DNA of 64,000 nucleotides from Yaniella flava (GTDB taxonomy: Bacteria; Actinomycetota; Actinomycetes; Actinomycetales; Micrococcaceae): assembly GCF_039529295.1 (NCBI RefSeq), contig NZ_BAAAMN010000026.1, positions 35,491-99,490 of the forward strand, given 5' to 3'. This document shows positions 18,148 to 26,484 of the stretch, in pieces (positions within the stretch are counted from its first letter, which is position 1; every line of letters begins with the position of its first letter). A program made the translations under genes and the position numbers. The notes under the pieces are model-generated. The model ran no database searches, was not told the origin of the DNA, and saw nothing but the letters and a program-made list of their open reading frames with translations.

Positions 18148-20954
18148 ACTCCTCCCCCATGATCTCTCCTCAACCGGCACAATACCCTCACTCAGTTGTT
18201 GATCCTGTGAAACTGCCGGGGTGGGATCCTCGGTGGTCACGACTCGTCGATGCGGTCACCATTGATGGAACTCGACAGTTCCACGTGCTGGACAACGGTC
18301 CTGCGCTTGAGGAATTGGGCTTCTCAGCTGACGATGTCGACGCCATCATCGTCGCCGTCCATGGAAATCCAACCTGGTCGTATCTTTGGCGGGGAGTCGC
18401 TCAAGCCGGTATCGATGCCGCCAAGGAAACTCTTGATCTCGGTTCCGGTGCTGGACGTGCACCCATCATTCGAGTGATCGCACCAGACCAATTGGATATG
18501 GGTTTCTCCCAACGACTTGGCCACACTGAGCTGCCCTCTGCTAAAGGTCAAGATACAACGTATCGAACGCTGGACCAGCGCATATTCGACCTTGATGCCG
18601 TCCTTGCAGCGCTGCTTGATCCGGAGCCGCAAGTGCCGTTGTTTACGCTCGGACACGATTGGGGCGGCGTTGTAACGCTTGGCTGGGCAACGCATCATAC
18701 GATTCGTGAGGCGGGTTCCGGCCTCGACCCAGCCGGCATGATCACGCTGAATACTGCCGTCTGGCACGACGAGTCCCACCCCATTCCAACACCATTGCAA
18801 GCCGCTCTGGCAGGTCCGCTGCTAGCTGGCTCCACTGTCGTTACACCCGCGTTCTTAGACACCACACTTGCGCTTGGCAATCCCGCACTCTCTACCGCAG
18901 TGAAAAACGCGTATAAAGCACCGTACGCGGATCATACCCGCCGCGCAGGCATTGGTGGTTTCGTCGCGGACATTCCCGCCAGCACAACACACCGCTCTCG
19001 TAAGGCGTTACGACGGGTCGCTGACGGCGTAGCCGCGACAGAGAAACCTGCGCTGCTCTTATGGGGCGCCAAGGATCCAGTGTTTCTGGACCGGTATCAA
19101 CATGACCTGTTGGAACGTCTCAACAACGTGCAAATACACCGTTATGATACTGCCGGCCATCTCCTAGCTGAAGATCGCAATATCGCCGAGCCCATCCTTG
19201 GCTGGGTCCGCCAACAGCTCGACGGTGATACCCGACCTGCACCCGATGTGAACGCTTCTCGCGGTTCAGTAGCCGTGGGGCAATACGCCCCACTCTGGGA
19301 GTTCCTCGACCGCTGGACTGACTCATCGAAGAAGGCCATGGTCGACATGACCGCCACGGATGCACACGGCAAGCCTTTTGAAGTGTCTTGGTCCAAGCTC
19401 TCTTCAATCGTCAATGCGATGACCATTGGGCTCCGTGCTGCGGGGATGCGCCCCGGCGACCGCGTGTCGATGCTAGTTGAACCAGGCCGAGACCTCACCG
19501 CGGCGCTCTATGCTGTCCTACGCGTCGGCGGAGTAGCCGTCGTCACCGATGCGGGACTGGGCGTGGCAGGTATGACTCGAGCAATCAAATCTGCAGCACC
19601 GCGATGGATCATTGGCGAAACACCCGGTATCACGTTGGCTCGCGCAACGAACCTCCCGGGCAAGCGTCTCAGCGTTCGCACAATGAGTCCCGTCGCGCGC
19701 AAAGCCCTGGGGCTGAGTGGCTCCATGTACGGTTTTGCCACGAAATATGCTAGCCAAACATACCAGGAAGAGGCCACGCATCCTGATCCAGCACCGGCAG
19801 ACGATGCAGCAATCCTGTTTACCTCCGGTTCTACAGGGCCGGCAAAAGGGGTCCGATATACCCACCAAAAATTGTCCGCTCTTACCCAGCGCCTGCAATA
19901 CACACTCAACGTCGAACCTGGTTCAAGCCTGTTGGCTGGCTTTGCACCGTTTGCGCTCCTTGGTCCCGCCATTGGTGCTACATCGGTGACACCGAATATG
20001 TCGGTCACCAAACCGGCAACGCTCACCGCCACTGCGCTGGCTGATGCCGCCATCGCCGGGGAGACGACCATGATCTTTGCTTCACCCGCAGCGCTACGCA
20101 ATGTCGTGGCCACCGCACACGAACTACATCACACACAACGTACTGCATTGGAAGGCATCTCGATGTTGTTATCAGCCGGCGCGCCAGTACCCGTGCCCCT
20201 GATGGACGACGTTCTGGAACTGGTACCAAATGCTGAGTTCCACTCGCCTTACGGCATGACCGAATCCTTGCTCATCTCGGATATCGATCACCACACTCAG
20301 CGGGCTTTAGGCGACCGGAATGACCGCGGCGTTTGTGTCGGCAAGCCTCTGGACGTCGTGCGTGTGGCAATGGCACCGTTGGATTTTTACGGTCGACCAT
20401 CCGACACCATCCTCGAAGGGGATGAAGCGGTCGGCCACCTAGCAGAGATCGTCATTTCGACACCCCATATGCTGGCCGGTTATGACAAGCTGTACAACAC
20501 CAACCGCCAAACACGAGTCGACACGGTGGATGGCCTACAGTGGCACCGTACCGGCGATATTGGCCATCTCGACGAAGACGGGCGGCTATGGATTGAAGGC
20601 CGTACCCATCACATCGTGACCCCACCAACCGGGGTGCTTGGTCCAGGCGGGCCGGAAGACGATATCCAGCGGCTATCCCAAGTGAGCCGGGTAGCCATCG
20701 TGGGAGTCGGGCCCGTCGGCACACAGGCGATCGTTGCCGTCATCGAGCCAACGGATCAGTCAATCAAGCCTGGACTCGCGCCGACCGACCTTACCGATGC
20801 AGTGCGTGCAGCCACCGATGTTGACATTGCTGCCGTGCTAATCACCGATGATGTCCCGGTTGATATTCGACATAATTCAAAGATAAACCGCCCACTCCTA
20901 GCCGACTGGGCTGAACGCGTGTTGGCCGATGGAAAGGTGACCGGAACAAAATGA
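18144..20954 (+). CDS. oleBC: OleBC fusion: alpha/beta hydrolase plus AMP-dependent beta-lactone synthetase
   Basis: Two enzymes of olefin synthesis in one chain of about 936 residues. The N-terminal 370 residues are OleB, a haloalkane-dehalogenase-like alpha/beta hydrolase with the nucleophile elbow GHDWGG (Asp near 172); OleB decarboxylates the beta-lactone to the cis-alkene. From about 380 onward is OleC, an adenylating enzyme with P-loop FTSGSTGPAKG near 560, YGMTE, and HRTGDIGHLDEDGRLWIEGR; OleC turns the beta-hydroxy acid into a beta-lactone. In many bacteria these are separate genes, while the fused form is known from Micrococcus and relatives. Start: GTG 18144 overlaps the oleA stop; GTG 18141 and ATG 18159 are alternatives. 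The oleD ATG overlaps its stop. Confidence 0.92.
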   Translation: MNSSPMISPQPAQYPHSVVDPVKLPGWDPRWSRLVDAVTIDGTRQFHVLDNGPALEELGFSADDVDAIIVAVHGNPTWSYLWRGVAQAGIDAAKETLDLGSGAGRAPIIRVIAPDQLDMGFSQRLGHTELPSAKGQDTTYRTLDQRIFDLDAVLAALLDPEPQVPLFTLGHDWGGVVTLGWATHHTIREAGSGLDPAGMITLNTAVWHDESHPIPTPLQAALAGPLLAGSTVVTPAFLDTTLALGNPALSTAVKNAYKAPYADHTRRAGIGGFVADIPASTTHRSRKALRRVADGVAATEKPALLLWGAKDPVFLDRYQHDLLERLNNVQIHRYDTAGHLLAEDRNIAEPILGWVRQQLDGDTRPAPDVNASRGSVAVGQYAPLWEFLDRWTDSSKKAMVDMTATDAHGKPFEVSWSKLSSIVNAMTIGLRAAGMRPGDRVSMLVEPGRDLTAALYAVLRVGGVAVVTDAGLGVAGMTRAIKSAAPRWIIGETPGITLARATNLPGKRLSVRTMSPVARKALGLSGSMYGFATKYASQTYQEEATHPDPAPADDAAILFTSGSTGPAKGVRYTHQKLSALTQRLQYTLNVEPGSSLLAGFAPFALLGPAIGATSVTPNMSVTKPATLTATALADAAIAGETTMIFASPAALRNVVATAHELHHTQRTALEGISMLLSAGAPVPVPLMDDVLELVPNAEFHSPYGMTESLLISDIDHHTQRALGDRNDRGVCVGKPLDVVRVAMAPLDFYGRPSDTILEGDEAVGHLAEIVISTPHMLAGYDKLYNTNRQTRVDTVDGLQWHRTGDIGHLDEDGRLWIEGRTHHIVTPPTGVLGPGGPEDDIQRLSQVSRVAIVGVGPVGTQAIVAVIEPTDQSIKPGLAPTDLTDAVRAATDVDIAAVLITDDVPVDIRHNSKINRPLLADWAERVLADGKVTGTK

Positions 20955-21970
20955 CCACTACCCGCGACACGTTTGAGTACCACACCGCGAACTTCACCGG
21001 CTACAACGTGCTCGTCACCGGCGCCTCCGGTGTTTTGGGCTTTGGGGTTGCACAAGCACTCGTGGCAGCCGGTGCCAATGTCACCGTCCTACAGCGGTCT
21101 GCGTCGGGTCTGACAGGGGTTCGTGAGATTCGTGGCTCCGTCACCGACGCTGACGATGTTGCCAAGGCCGTTGACGGTGTGGACTCTGTTATCCACATCG
21201 CAGCCAAAGTCTCCGTCTCGGGCCCGCTGGCCGACTACGAACACGTGAACATCGAGGGGACCCGAACTCTGCTGCACGCAGCCCAAAACGCTGGCGTATC
21301 CCGTTGGGTCCATATCTCATCGCCCTCCGTGGCTCACAGCGGTGATTCAATTATCGGAGACGGAGCTGGCGCCGCTGATCCACAAGCTGCCCGCGGACAC
21401 TATGCGGCAACGAAGGCTGCCGGCGAGTTACTAGCTTTAGCAGCAGACTCTCCAACATTTCGCGTCTTAGTGCTGCGCCCGCATTTGATGTGGGGCCCAG
21501 GCGATACTCAGTTGACCGAGCGCATCATTGATCGTGCCCGTCAAAACCGCCTCCCCCTGCTTGATGGTGGCACTGCACTGGTAGATACGCTGTTTCTGGT
21601 CAATGCGGTGGAAGGCATTATTGCAGCACTCGAAGCCGTCGACACCACCCGCGGTGAAGCGTTGGTGCTCACCAACGGTCAACCCCGCCCGATCGGTGAG
21701 ATGATCCGTCGCATTGCTGTTGCCGGTGGTGCCAAAGAGCCGACCCTTGATCTCCCTTCGGGCGTGGCCAAGGCAGCTGGCAGCATCATTGAAGCTGTGT
21801 GGGACGCGGAAAAACGCGGAGACGAACCACCGATCACGCGATTTTTAGCCGAACAGATGTCAACGGCCCACTGGTTTGATCAACGCCGCACACATCACGT
21901 ACTGCAGTGGAAACCCCGCATCTCCTTGGACGAAGGGTTCCAACTCACCACGCAGTACTACCGTCACTAG
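20951..21970 (+). CDS. oleD: OleD, NAD(P)H-dependent 2-alkyl-3-ketoalkanoic acid reductase
   Basis: OleD reduces the beta-keto acid made by OleA to the beta-hydroxy acid used by OleC. The 339 residues form an extended short-chain dehydrogenase with the nucleotide loop VTGASGVLGFGVAQAL near residue 20 and the catalytic Tyr151-x-x-x-Lys155 (HYAATKAAGE), preceded by SSPSV. Its ATG overlaps the oleBC stop (ATGA), completing a tightly coupled three-gene operon. Its TAG overlaps the parE TAG on the opposite strand in the sequence CTAG. Confidence 0.9.
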   Translation: MTTTRDTFEYHTANFTGYNVLVTGASGVLGFGVAQALVAAGANVTVLQRSASGLTGVREIRGSVTDADDVAKAVDGVDSVIHIAAKVSVSGPLADYEHVNIEGTRTLLHAAQNAGVSRWVHISSPSVAHSGDSIIGDGAGAADPQAARGHYAATKAAGELLALAADSPTFRVLVLRPHLMWGPGDTQLTERIIDRARQNRLPLLDGGTALVDTLFLVNAVEGIIAALEAVDTTRGEALVLTNGQPRPIGEMIRRIAVAGGAKEPTLDLPSGVAKAAGSIIEAVWDAEKRGDEPPITRFLAEQMSTAHWFDQRRTHHVLQWKPRISLDEGFQLTTQYYRH

Positions 21971-24111
21971 ACGTCAATCTCCTCACGGTCGAGTTCTTCG
22001 GCCCCGGAGATAATAAAGTCGCGGCGTGGGGCAACGTGTCGTCCCATCAACAATTCGAAGATCTCTTCTGCTTTCTCGAACTCTTCAATATTGACTCGAC
22101 GTAAGGTGCGTTGTTTCGGATCCATCGTAGTTTCAGCTAACTGGTCCGCGTCCATCTCGCCGAGCCCTTTGTAGCGTTGAATTGGCTCTTTGATACGGCG
22201 CTGCTCGGATTCCACCCGTGCCAGCACATCGTGCAATTCCTGCTCAGAGTACGTATAGACGATCTCATTCGCCTTTGCGCCGGGGTTGATGATTTCCACC
22301 CGGTGTAGCGGTGGCACGGCTGCATAGACGCGCCCCGCTTCAACCATCGGACGCATATACCGGAAGAACAGTGTCAGCAAAAGTGTCCGAATATGTGCGC
22401 CGTCCACGTCAGCATCGGTCATCAGGATAATTTTGCCGTAGCGAGTCGACTCGAGATCGAAGCTTCGACCAGAGCCACCACCCACCACTTGAATCAGTGC
22501 TGAGGCCTCCGCATTATTGAGCATCTCCCCCACAGAGGCTTTTTGTACGTTGAGAATCTTCCCTCGAATTGGCAAAAGGGCTTGATAGTCAGAAGATCGT
22601 GCCAATTTAGCTGTTCCCAGTGCGGAGTCGCCCTCCACAATAAACAATTCGGAGTTTTCGACATCCGTGGACCGGCAGTCTGCCAACTTAGCCGGCATGG
22701 AAGATGTTTCAAGAGCTGTCTTGCGACGCTGGTTTTCCTTGGTCGTGCGCGCCATGATGCGCGATTTCATCTCGGCAACGATTTTTTCTAACAGACCATC
22801 GACCTGTTGTTTAACCCCACGTTTGCGCGACTGCAAGATCTCAGTCAGTTGGTCACCAACAACCTTCGAGACAATCTGTCGAGCTGCAGGTGTGCCAAGC
22901 ACCTCTTTGGTTTGGCCTTCGAACTGCGGCTCAGCCAGGCGCACGGTGACAATTGCCGTAAGCCCCGCCAGAATGTCGTCTTTTTCGACGCGATCATTAC
23001 CTGCTTTGAGGCGTCTGGCGTTGGCTTCAATCGTTTTTCGGAAGACCCGGGTGAGTGCTTGTTCGAATCCTGTGTTGTGTGAACCACCCTTTGGGGTGGC
23101 GATGATATTCACGAAGCTTTGCACTTTGGTGTCATAGCCAACATCCCAGCGCAGGGCGACATCCACCTCGCAAGTACGTTGCACATCCTGCATTTGTGCT
23201 TGACCAGAACTATCGAGCACCGGCACACGTTCAGTAAAGTTGCCCTCACCGTGTAACCGCCACACATCTGTGACGGGGTTAAGCTGCGATACGTGATCTA
23301 CGAATTCAGCAAGCCCACCGTCGAATTGAAAAACCTCTTCGTGCGGTCCATCTTCACCGGCCGTACCTGCTAAGCGGCGCTCATCGCGAATCGTAATCCG
23401 TAGTCCCGGGATCAGAAATGCTGTCTGACGGGCGCGTTGTTCGAGTTCTTGATAAAGGAACGCGGCATCAGGTGTGAAGACCTGTCTATCGGCCCAGTAG
23501 CGAATCGTTGTGCCAGTGGTGCCACGTTTTGCTTTACCGACAACAGGGACTTCTTCCCCTGTCTCGAGTGTTGCGAACGGAGCATCTGGGCGTGGCTTTC
23601 CCTTGTCTTGAAAAAGTCCCGACTTCCCGCGTTTGAAACTTAACTGGTGGACTTTTCCACCACGGGTCACTTGGACGTCTAAACGTTCCGAGAGGGCGTT
23701 AACCACAGCTGCGCCAACTCCGTGGAGCCCGCCTGCGGCTGCGTAGGAGTCAGAGCTAAATTTGCCGCCAGCGTGCAGTTTTGTAAACACAACTTCTACA
23801 CCAGAAAGCCCTGTCCGTGGTTCAATGTCAATGGGTACGCCGCGCCCGTTATCTGCGACTTCGACGGAACCGTCCGAGAACAGGGTGATGTCGATGGACT
23901 GGCCATATCCTGCCAAGGCCTCATCCACCGAGTTGTCGATGATCTCCCACAAGCAGTGCATGAGCCCACGAGAGTCGGTAGACCCGATATACATTCCTGG
24001 GCGTTTGCGCACGGCTTCGAGTCCTTCAAGGACTGATAGATTTCGTGCACTGTATTCGGCTTGTGTGACCACGTGGTGTTTGACCCTTTCAGCGGATGCT
24101 CTCATCGACAT
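21967..24111 (-). CDS. parE: DNA topoisomerase IV subunit B (ParE; GyrB-like)
   Basis: The ATPase subunit of a type IIA topoisomerase, 714 residues. The GHKL ATPase has EIIDNSVDEAL and GRGVPIDI near residues 50-80 and GGLHGVGAAVVNALS near 130. The TOPRIM domain has EGDSALG near 490 and DADVDGAHIRTLLL, and the C-terminus has the YKGLGEM block. It pairs functionally with the GyrA-like subunit at 6589-9135. Length fits GyrB/ParE without the proteobacterial insert. The start at 24111 has no clear ribosome site; ATG 24105 and a GTG near residue 14 are possible. Confidence 0.88.
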   Translation of the reverse strand: MSMRASAERVKHHVVTQAEYSARNLSVLEGLEAVRKRPGMYIGSTDSRGLMHCLWEIIDNSVDEALAGYGQSIDITLFSDGSVEVADNGRGVPIDIEPRTGLSGVEVVFTKLHAGGKFSSDSYAAAGGLHGVGAAVVNALSERLDVQVTRGGKVHQLSFKRGKSGLFQDKGKPRPDAPFATLETGEEVPVVGKAKRGTTGTTIRYWADRQVFTPDAAFLYQELEQRARQTAFLIPGLRITIRDERRLAGTAGEDGPHEEVFQFDGGLAEFVDHVSQLNPVTDVWRLHGEGNFTERVPVLDSSGQAQMQDVQRTCEVDVALRWDVGYDTKVQSFVNIIATPKGGSHNTGFEQALTRVFRKTIEANARRLKAGNDRVEKDDILAGLTAIVTVRLAEPQFEGQTKEVLGTPAARQIVSKVVGDQLTEILQSRKRGVKQQVDGLLEKIVAEMKSRIMARTTKENQRRKTALETSSMPAKLADCRSTDVENSELFIVEGDSALGTAKLARSSDYQALLPIRGKILNVQKASVGEMLNNAEASALIQVVGGGSGRSFDLESTRYGKIILMTDADVDGAHIRTLLLTLFFRYMRPMVEAGRVYAAVPPLHRVEIINPGAKANEIVYTYSEQELHDVLARVESEQRRIKEPIQRYKGLGEMDADQLAETTMDPKQRTLRRVNIEEFEKAEEIFELLMGRHVAPRRDFIISGAEELDREEIDV

Positions 24112-24500
24112 GCGATATTCGTTCGTCGTTGCATCGGCGGAAACACGCCGCCGACGACCAATTCGATACTAGTAAGAATAATGGCCCAAAACCTAAACAC
24201 TGGGAATTTCAGCGGTTCTTGGACTATTAGCAAAATATCAGCGCAGCATTCTTTCGCCTGGCGCGTATGGGCGGGTCAGATCTTTGCGCGCGCGTGAACT
24301 AATGGCAATATAGTCTGACTGGTTATGAATACATGACCGTGTATTCCAACGTTAAGAATATGCATTGTTCGCTAGTGGCAACGCACGCACCTTTCGGGCA
24401 TAATCCCTATGTTTGGTACGTTGTTCTACACAGGAAAAAGATAACCTGTCAGGATGGAAGGACCAACCTACAGAGTTTGGACCACAAATTAGGAGGCCCA
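24112..24500. other. Intergenic region between parE and the DUF7455 gene
   Basis: About 390 bp of AT-richer sequence between divergent genes. I see one fair plus-strand promoter (TGGCAA-N17-CATAAT, listed separately) and no convincing RNA gene or repeat. An open reading frame from 24333 continues into the DUF7455 gene but lacks a ribosome site and its extra residues are unconserved. Confidence 0.5.
24376..24404 (+). promoter_or_regulatory. Candidate promoter for the DUF7455 gene
   Basis: TGGCAA (24376-24381) and CATAAT (24399-24404) are separated by 17 bp. The resulting leader would be about 90 nt, ending in a strong AGGAGG ribosome site. Consensus quality is moderate. Confidence 0.4.
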
Positions 24501-24722
24501 ATGTCCACGGCAACTAGCCTTGAGCAACCTACCCTCAACGCCGCTGATCGTTGCGACCGTTGCGGAGCCCAAGCTTACGTTCGTGCAGTACTACCGTCGG
24601 GCGGCCAGCTGTACTTCTGTGCCCACCATGCGCGCCAGGTTGAAGATAACCTTCGTCCGCAAGTTGATGTTTGGCAAGATGAGACCAATCGTCTAGAAGA
24701 AGAACGCTCAGCGAGCCTCTAG
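24501..24722 (+). CDS. DUF7455 family small zinc-binding protein
   Basis: A 73-residue protein with CDRCGAQAYVR and, 23 residues later, FCAHH: a Cys-x-x-Cys plus Cys-x-x-His zinc site. The tail is acidic and helical. This compact family is found in actinobacteria, commonly near the primary sigma factor gene, and its role is unknown. The start is fixed by AGGAGG at 24491-24496, four bases before ATG. It is followed by a strong terminator, so it is probably transcribed alone. Confidence 0.85.
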   Translation: MSTATSLEQPTLNAADRCDRCGAQAYVRAVLPSGGQLYFCAHHARQVEDNLRPQVDVWQDETNRLEEERSASL

Positions 24723-24778
24723 GTTTCACAGGTTGCGGCTCGATAGCTAGTCGAATGCGATGCCGCTGATGTAGAAAT

Positions 24779-24822
24779 TGCCCGGTTCGATCCGATAAGG
24801 GGATTGAACCGGGCAGTTTTTA
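24779..24822 (+). terminator. Strong rho-independent terminator
   Basis: A 15 bp stem (24779-24793 with 24801-24815, one G-U pair) has the 7-base loop GATAAGG and is followed by TTTTTAA. It terminates the DUF7455 transcript. Confidence 0.92.
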
Positions 24823-24845
24823 ATGCACATTACAAACAGGGTGAA

Positions 24846-24882
24846 AAAAATGGAGCAGCTCAAGTTGAGCTGCTCCATTTTT
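24846..24882. terminator. Bidirectional terminator, perfect 37 bp palindrome
   Basis: AAAAATGGAGCAGCTCAA is mirrored around a single central G by its exact complement, ending in TTTTT. Either strand gives a GC-rich hairpin followed by five or more U. It ends the sigA transcript coming from the right and backs up the terminator at 24779. Confidence 0.92.
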
Positions 24883-24902
24883 AAGAGACTGTGATAATCG
24901 GT

Positions 24903-26192
24903 TTACTCGAGATAATCGCGCAGTACTTGTGACCGCGATGGGTGACGGAGTTTAGACATCGTCTTGGATTCTATCTGCCGAATACGCTCGCGTGTGACGC
25001 CATAGACTTTACCAATCTCATCCAGCGTTTTTGGCTGACCGTCGGTCAGACCAAAACGCATGGCGACTACGCCGGCTTCGCGTTCAGACAGGGTGTCCAA
25101 TACGGAATGCAGTTGTTCTTGCAACAGCGTGAAGCCGACCGCGTCGGCTGGAACAACTGCTTCGGAATCTTCAATAAGATCGCCGAATTCTGAGTCACCA
25201 TCTTCGCCAAGAGGGGTATGTAGTGAAATGGGCTCGCGACCATATTTCTGTACCTCAATGACCTTTTCAGGGGTCATATCAAGTTCGGTGCCTAGCTCTT
25301 CAGGAGTGGGTTCACGACCCAGGTCCTGCAACATCTGACGCTGCACACGTGCCAGCTTGTTGATGACTTCGACCATGTGTACAGGGATACGAATGGTGCG
25401 AGCCTGGTCTGCCATGGCACGCGTGATCGCCTGACGAATCCACCATGTAGCGTATGTGGAGAATTTGAAACCCTTCGTGTAGTCGAACTTCTCAACTGCA
25501 CGGATAAGCCCCAGGTTGCCTTCCTGAATCAAATCCAAGAAGAGCATGCCACGACCGGTGTAACGCTTCGCAAGTGATACAACCAAACGTAGGTTTGCTT
25601 CCAACAGGTGGTTCTTGGCACGACGGCCATCGGCTATCACCAGTTGCATGTCGCGGCGTAGTCGCGCGTCCGAAAACTCTTCTTCTTGCATTTTGTGCTC
25701 GGCATAGAGCCCAGCTTCAATGCGAGTAGCCAAGTCGACTTCTTCTTCGGCGTTAAGCAGTGCGACCTTACCGATTTGTTTCAGGTAGTCCTTGACAGGA
25801 TCTGCGGTCGCACCGATGACGTTGAGCGCTCGCTGCTGCGGTGCATCCTCTTCGGTTTCAGAAACAACGAAGCCACCGGCTTTTTCAGTAGATTCAACGT
25901 CAGGCTGTTCTGGACCTGCGGTCTCCTTGATTTCGGCTTCGACTTCGTCTTCGCCGACGGTCTCTTCTTTTTCTTCGCCTTCGGGCGTGACGTCTTCCTC
26001 GTCCTCTTCTTCTACGTCGACGTCTTCGCTCTCGAGAAGTTCTTCATCTTCATTAGCAGTATCAGTAGAAGTCATAGTCGCCTTCTCACCATCGTCGGTA
26101 GCAGCTGCCTCGGCTGCGATTCCTTGGGCTGTGGCCTTATCTGTGGCAGTAGAGACACTCTGGGCAGTCGCCTGTTTCGGAGTAGTAGTCAC
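24903..26192 (-). CDS. sigA: Primary RNA polymerase sigma factor (sigma-70 family, RpoD/SigA)
   Basis: The housekeeping sigma factor, 429 residues. Region 1.2 is DPVKDYLKQIGKVALLNAEEEVDLA, region 2 has LRLVVSLAKRYTGRGM and FSTYATWWIRQAITRA (-10 recognition), region 3 has PVHMVEVINKLARVQRQM, and region 4.2 carries the helix-turn-helix TLDEIGKVYGVTRERIRQIESK (-35 recognition). The first 125 residues are an extended, very acidic and Thr/Ala-rich arm typical of actinobacterial SigA. It starts at GTG 26192 after AGGAAAGGACC. It is monocistronic between the palindromic terminator and a 290 bp upstream region in which I found no clear promoter. Confidence 0.96.
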   Translation of the reverse strand: MTTTPKQATAQSVSTATDKATAQGIAAEAAATDDGEKATMTSTDTANEDEELLESEDVDVEEEDEEDVTPEGEEKEETVGEDEVEAEIKETAGPEQPDVESTEKAGGFVVSETEEDAPQQRALNVIGATADPVKDYLKQIGKVALLNAEEEVDLATRIEAGLYAEHKMQEEEFSDARLRRDMQLVIADGRRAKNHLLEANLRLVVSLAKRYTGRGMLFLDLIQEGNLGLIRAVEKFDYTKGFKFSTYATWWIRQAITRAMADQARTIRIPVHMVEVINKLARVQRQMLQDLGREPTPEELGTELDMTPEKVIEVQKYGREPISLHTPLGEDGDSEFGDLIEDSEAVVPADAVGFTLLQEQLHSVLDTLSEREAGVVAMRFGLTDGQPKTLDEIGKVYGVTRERIRQIESKTMSKLRHPSRSQVLRDYLE

Positions 26193-26484
26193 TCAGGTCC
26201 TTTCCTCATTGGCAGCCGTATGAGTACAAGCTCACACACGATCAACACACCTATGACCCTGTCAAGTCCGTGTTTGGATAATCGCTGTTCCCGTCGGTAC
26301 ACACATTGCGTGTCCGACCGTTGCAGGATCCACGGATGCAGGGTCTCTAGTGGGTATAACGCGCTCGTTGATGGTTTTGTTCCCATCGTGATAAAAAACT
26401 TTGTGACAAGTCTTTCACACAGCCGTTAGACCAAAACATTATGCCATAAGACAGTGGTAAATGCGCTATTGAGCTCTTTTCAGC

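Noticed and set aside
24333..24500. N-terminal extension of the DUF7455 protein
   Set aside because: AGGAGG fixes the start at 24501 and the added 56 residues are unconserved and contain the predicted promoter.
25686..26429. A 247-codon frame antisense to sigA, rich in Phe and Ser
   Set aside because: The odd composition is the complement of the acidic N-terminal arm of SigA and not a membrane protein.
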